Assembly: GCA_026874595.1 (NCBI GenBank)
Contig: CM049316.1
Span: forward strand, 34,357,339-34,421,338
DNA from: Sipunculus nudus
Taxonomy: Eukaryota > Annelida > Sipuncula > Golfingiida > Sipunculidae
Direction: 5' to 3'
Length of the DNA stretch: 64,000 nucleotides
Shown here: in pieces, positions 60,304-64,000 of the stretch
How positions within the stretch are numbered: position 1 is the stretch's first letter
Layout: every line of letters starts with the position of its first letter
The notes under the pieces: model-generated
What the model was told of the DNA's origin: nothing
Databases searched by the model: none
The model's input: the letters and a program-made list of their open reading frames with translations, nothing else
Position numbers and translations under genes: made by a program

Positions 60304-61257
60304 CGATAGGTCTTTGTCCGTCGCGTTCCCGTTGGCGGGTCTGCAGTCCGTTAAAGGTACACAAACCGTTATCATTAGATATAGAAACTTCTAACTCAAC
60401 ATTAAAATAATTCCTACAGAAATTTCTTTGGATACCTGAAATTAGTTCATTGTGACCTATATTATACAGTTATTTTTGGCAAAGTAAGGAAATAAGTAAG
60501 CACTCTGACAGATTATTTTTGATTATCAAGCCCGTTGAACAGATATATTACGCGTTGGCTCATCATATATAAATATTGTACTTCCTCAAAACTGCATGCA
60601 TTGAACCTTTGGGATAATTGGACGGTACAGTTCTTCTGATAGTTCACATAAATTTTGGTGATTCGTCCATTTTTGTAGAATTGTATACAAAACCTTTGAT
60701 ATATCTTAAATAAAACCAAGAATTGCCAGGATATTTGGCATACTTAGCAACTTACTTGTTAGTATGAGACTATAAAGTGGTGCCCCTATATATTTATCTG
60801 CTGAAATGATGTTTCGTTGATGCCATTAGACAGCCTTGTTCTGCAGCTGTGGTGTTTGTTTTCGGAGAACTTCAATGAAACCACTGGACAGTTCTCAAAT
60901 TGTTGCATCAATACAGGTGATATACGTGTATTAACTAATTCATCAAACTGATTTAACCATCGATTCTCTGTCATCCGTGATTGTCACTCTGTGTGTCTGT
61001 TTTGTTTTTAATCTTACATATCCCAAGAGATGATGGATGTATTGGCATGGCATTAGGCTTATTCATAGTTCTTGGATACCTTGAACTGATGCATAACACA
61101 AGTGGCCCTACGTATAAATGTTTCCACGTGGGGTCAGATATGTGCGTCTGTGATGAGTGAAAATAAGATATACTACTGGAATGGTTTGATGTATATAACC
61201 TGCCATTTTGCAGGTCGATACAACTTTGATAGCTTTCAAAGTTGTGTGGCACCAAAT
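60304..61257. repeat. 954 bp tandem repeat, unit 3
   Basis: Matches units 1 and 2 except GATATACTACTGG in place of GATATACCCCTGG near 61170. After it the sequence continues uniquely (GTACCATCTACAATTG), so the array ends here. Confidence 0.93.
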
Positions 61258-61262
61258 CGTAC

Positions 61263-61427
61263 CATCTACAATTGCATTTTCCAATACATCCATGCACTTT
61301 CTCAGGAGTGGTGTGAAATATATCCCTTCAGTATTGCATGTCCATAGATCTTTGAATAACTCATCTCTCACACAAGATTGAAGGTGCCACCTATATTCGT
61401 GTTTGGATGGCGTCAATTCAAGCGTCT
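61263..61427 (-). other. Possible exon, unidentified
   Basis: The minus strand reads LTPSKHEYRWHLQSCVRDEL, FKDLWTCNTEGIYFTPLLRK and CMDVLENAIVD between a CAG/TAG acceptor-like site and a GATG/GTACGA donor-like site. It adjoins unit 3 of the triplication, which may have duplicated neighbouring gene sequence. No family is recognised. Confidence 0.3.
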
Positions 61428-63607
61428 ATTCTGGAAGAAAATCAAATATATTTTGGTGCCACTTTGATATACCTGAATGGATTGCGTTCACCTACACAAG
61501 ACTGATGGGCCACCTAAAATAAATTTCCTTCCGGCATCCTTGCATCCTTTGCCATCTCTGGTCGAGAAATTTGGAGGACTTTTATATCACGAAACATTCA
61601 ATGCCATATATTTACTGCGCCACCCATATTTTTTAAGAAAGTCAATGACAGCATTCATAAAGGTTTCTCAGATTTTTCTGAAATCAATTTACTTATCGAA
61701 CATAACTTATTTCATTTTGAGAACGAATCGAACTATCGTTATCGTTTTCTTGTTTTTCTCCTCTGATTTTTAAATTGTTCAAAGACAGAAACCTTTACCA
61801 AAGTTTGATATGTTTTTTTTTTAAATTTGGTTTTAAAGGTTTTCTTCATATCAATGATTTGACAAAAACGTCAGGGTGACCATTGGCAATCAGCATTTAT
61901 AATACCTTTATCTACATCTCTCACACTTTTTATTGAATTGACGCATATTTAAATTCACATTTTACATGGTAGGAGCACGGACGACTGTTTATTCTTGACC
62001 TGGACCTTATTGCTAGAAACTTTGGACAATTCCGTCGTTCCTATGTATCTAAAGAACAGTCTGATTGCATGTTGATCGTATACGCGTTGTGAACTCTACC
62101 TTACATTTATGGTTCTCAGGTATTGCCGTCCAGCTGACAGTGAATGCAATATTTCCAGAACAGCTCAGCCTTTCTAGTATAACATCTTGTAAGAAAGGTC
62201 TGTCTCACAGTCCCTGGTTAATTTCAGGGTGTTTAGATGACAGGCCTAATAAGTTGTTATGTATTTAATATGTAACTTAAATTAAAAGGAATCGCCTTGG
62301 TTTTAGATTTAAATAAGTGAAGGCTTTCTTATTCTTAACTACAGAATATTTTTCATAAGAGGTTCTTAAATTAGAGTTTCTAAGTTGATTTATTTTTTTA
62401 ATTTTAATGATTTACTTTTAGAAAAAGCGAATGTCATATATGGTGCGAGATCATGTAAAATAAAATAAAGGTAACACAATACACTTCAGAAATTTTTCCT
62501 TGGATGGGGTTAATGTTCATAATATCACAGAAAACATAGACATCATTTAAAATTTTATCTGATCAATTAAAAAAATAGCAAGGTTTTTCTGATAAACCAA
62601 ACTTAAATATTTTAATAAAAGTTTTACTTTAATAATGTAATATGCAGTATTAATGCACAAGGTTCATGGCTGTCGCTGCAACAGTAAAACTTAACGGATG
62701 GACGGACGGACCGTTGCTATACCATAAAAAGTCCCGTCAAAGATAGGCGTATGTATACACGTATTTCGAGGATCCTTTCTAACATTTGACCAACAAATGG
62801 TTTATTATACCATGATTACGTTTTTATCTCAATATATGGGGAAAACGTTCACTAATATTGCAGTAAAAAGATCAAACAAAATGCTGTCCGTCCGCATCTT
62901 TTTTTGTTTACTGAGTGGGAAATCAATCAGAAATATGTTATTAATTTTTTACGCTAATAGTCGCTACCAAATTGTCAAATTTAATCCGTGTCACACTTTT
63001 TTGTCACTCGATTTAATTTATTTTATCTTTCATTTAGGCCAGTACCGCTTGTAAATATTTATTGGGATTCAAAATCTGGTCACCAGCGTGAGGATCAAAT
63101 ACGCGCCATTTCTTAAAAAAAAGTTGTCCCTCTCACGCGGCTCCTTCAAAGTTCACCGAATTTTCCTTTGTGTTCACATATGAAGCTATCAGTATGTAAT
63201 CAAGAGAGGCCTTGCACTTATAAAGTATAAAAAGTGAAATAATCATTTTCATATTAGATTTCTTTCCTCCAATTATATGTTTTGAAAGCCTTTGGTAGGT
63301 GCCTGTTTGAAAAAGAACACGCCTAAAGTCATGATCTTCCGTAATTTCTGATACTCCTGTCAGCAACAGTCAAACTTTACATTGTGCAAATCTTCGTTGT
63401 TCATGTTGAGTTAAAACTTAAATTTCGTGTACTGCAATCCAACTGGTTCATGTAAGTAAGTGTACTTTTTGTAGCTCTTCATGTATCTATTTTTGTACTA
63501 TATTAATTTTAAATCATGTGGTTACCTTCAAATCGGCGGGGCTGTATTTTGTGGGTTTTCAGATTTTTCAAATTTTTCCGGGCTTCCTTTTTTGCTCTCA
63601 GTCATCA

Positions 63608-63609
<2 letters not shown>
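61428..63609. other. Intergenic, no gene recognised
   Basis: AT-rich sequence with short open frames (61477, 62065, 62797, 63133) that show no motif or repeated homology. Confidence 0.5.

Positions 63610-63668
<59 letters not shown>
63610..63668. repeat. (TA)n microsatellite
   Basis: About 58 bp of TA. It explains the YIYIYI frames in this region. Confidence 0.93.
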
Positions 63669-63672
<4 letters not shown>

Positions 63673-64000
63673 CAGAACCTAATATCAACAGATCATGTAT
63701 GCGTGATGAACATAAATTTTGTAATGGAGATTAAAAAAAATCAGATTTTGTAATACTAGGCAGCGTGAAATGTCTAGGGGAATGAATAAAGAAGTCAGTG
63801 GGTTTTTTTAACAAATAATTATAATTTATTCTTAAAACAATCCTAAAATTACAATACACTAAATCAATACAATGACACAGTATAACAACAGTACAACAGT
63901 AAATCAATACAAGTATATGAATAAAGTGTACAGTACCTGGATACCACCACTGTCACAGCGACAACAAGTCCTTTATAACGTACAACCTAGATGAACAGTT
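63669..64000. other. Window end, no gene recognised
   Basis: AT-rich sequence with repeats such as AAATCAATACAA. It could be the 3' flank of a minus-strand gene to the right, but nothing supports this. Confidence 0.35.

Overview
The window reads as nuclear DNA of an animal, most likely a bivalve mollusc. It is AT-rich, its genes have introns with GT-AG sites, it has many long (TA)n tracts, and it carries a lengsin-type glutamine-synthetase-like gene and a metazoan Gmr1-type Ty3/gypsy retrotransposon. The species cannot be fixed from the sequence alone. Most of the window is mobile or repetitive DNA.

Layout. 1-9374 is one uninterrupted satellite array with a monomer of about 158 bp and blocks of monomers duplicated at higher-order spacings. 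9375-13744 has no recognisable gene. 13745-14231 is a LINE fragment followed by a (TA)n tract. 14294-38888 is a nest of insertions. An old, decayed Gmr1-type retrotransposon (5' LTR 14294-15000, gag from 15161) is cut inside gag at 15863 and resumes at 37416 at the same gag position, with the 8 bp ATGTTGAA at both edges. The 21.5 kb between (15864-37415) therefore behaves as one inserted element. It carries two convergent multi-exon genes: a RecQ-like helicase (16122-19864, +) and a large zinc-finger/DUF6589-like/PHD-finger gene (37011-20713, -, at least twelve exons). Both are broken as read. The last intron of the second gene holds a second, nearly pristine Gmr1-type element (21858-28562, one 1614-codon gag-pol frame, LTRs differing at one position that I can see) and a pogo-like non-autonomous DNA transposon (28568-29473).

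38890-54335 holds the lengsin gene (exon 1 at 54335-54191, exon 2 at 50293-49107, minus strand) and a broken tandem copy of its second exon and intron (about 38894-44560). Both copies contain a minisatellite, much longer in the broken copy. The left end of the duplicated segment lies exactly where the old Gmr1 element is truncated.

54336-64000 has a fold-back repeat (54597-55665), a perfect or near-perfect tandem triplication of a 954 bp unit (58396-61257), and a few short open frames that I cannot name.

The strongest candidate for something new is the 15864-37415 insertion: a large DNA element pairing a RecQ-like helicase with a DUF6589/PHD protein and flanked by an 8 bp target duplication. 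All similarity statements come from reading translated motifs and from memory of families; no database search or alignment program was run.
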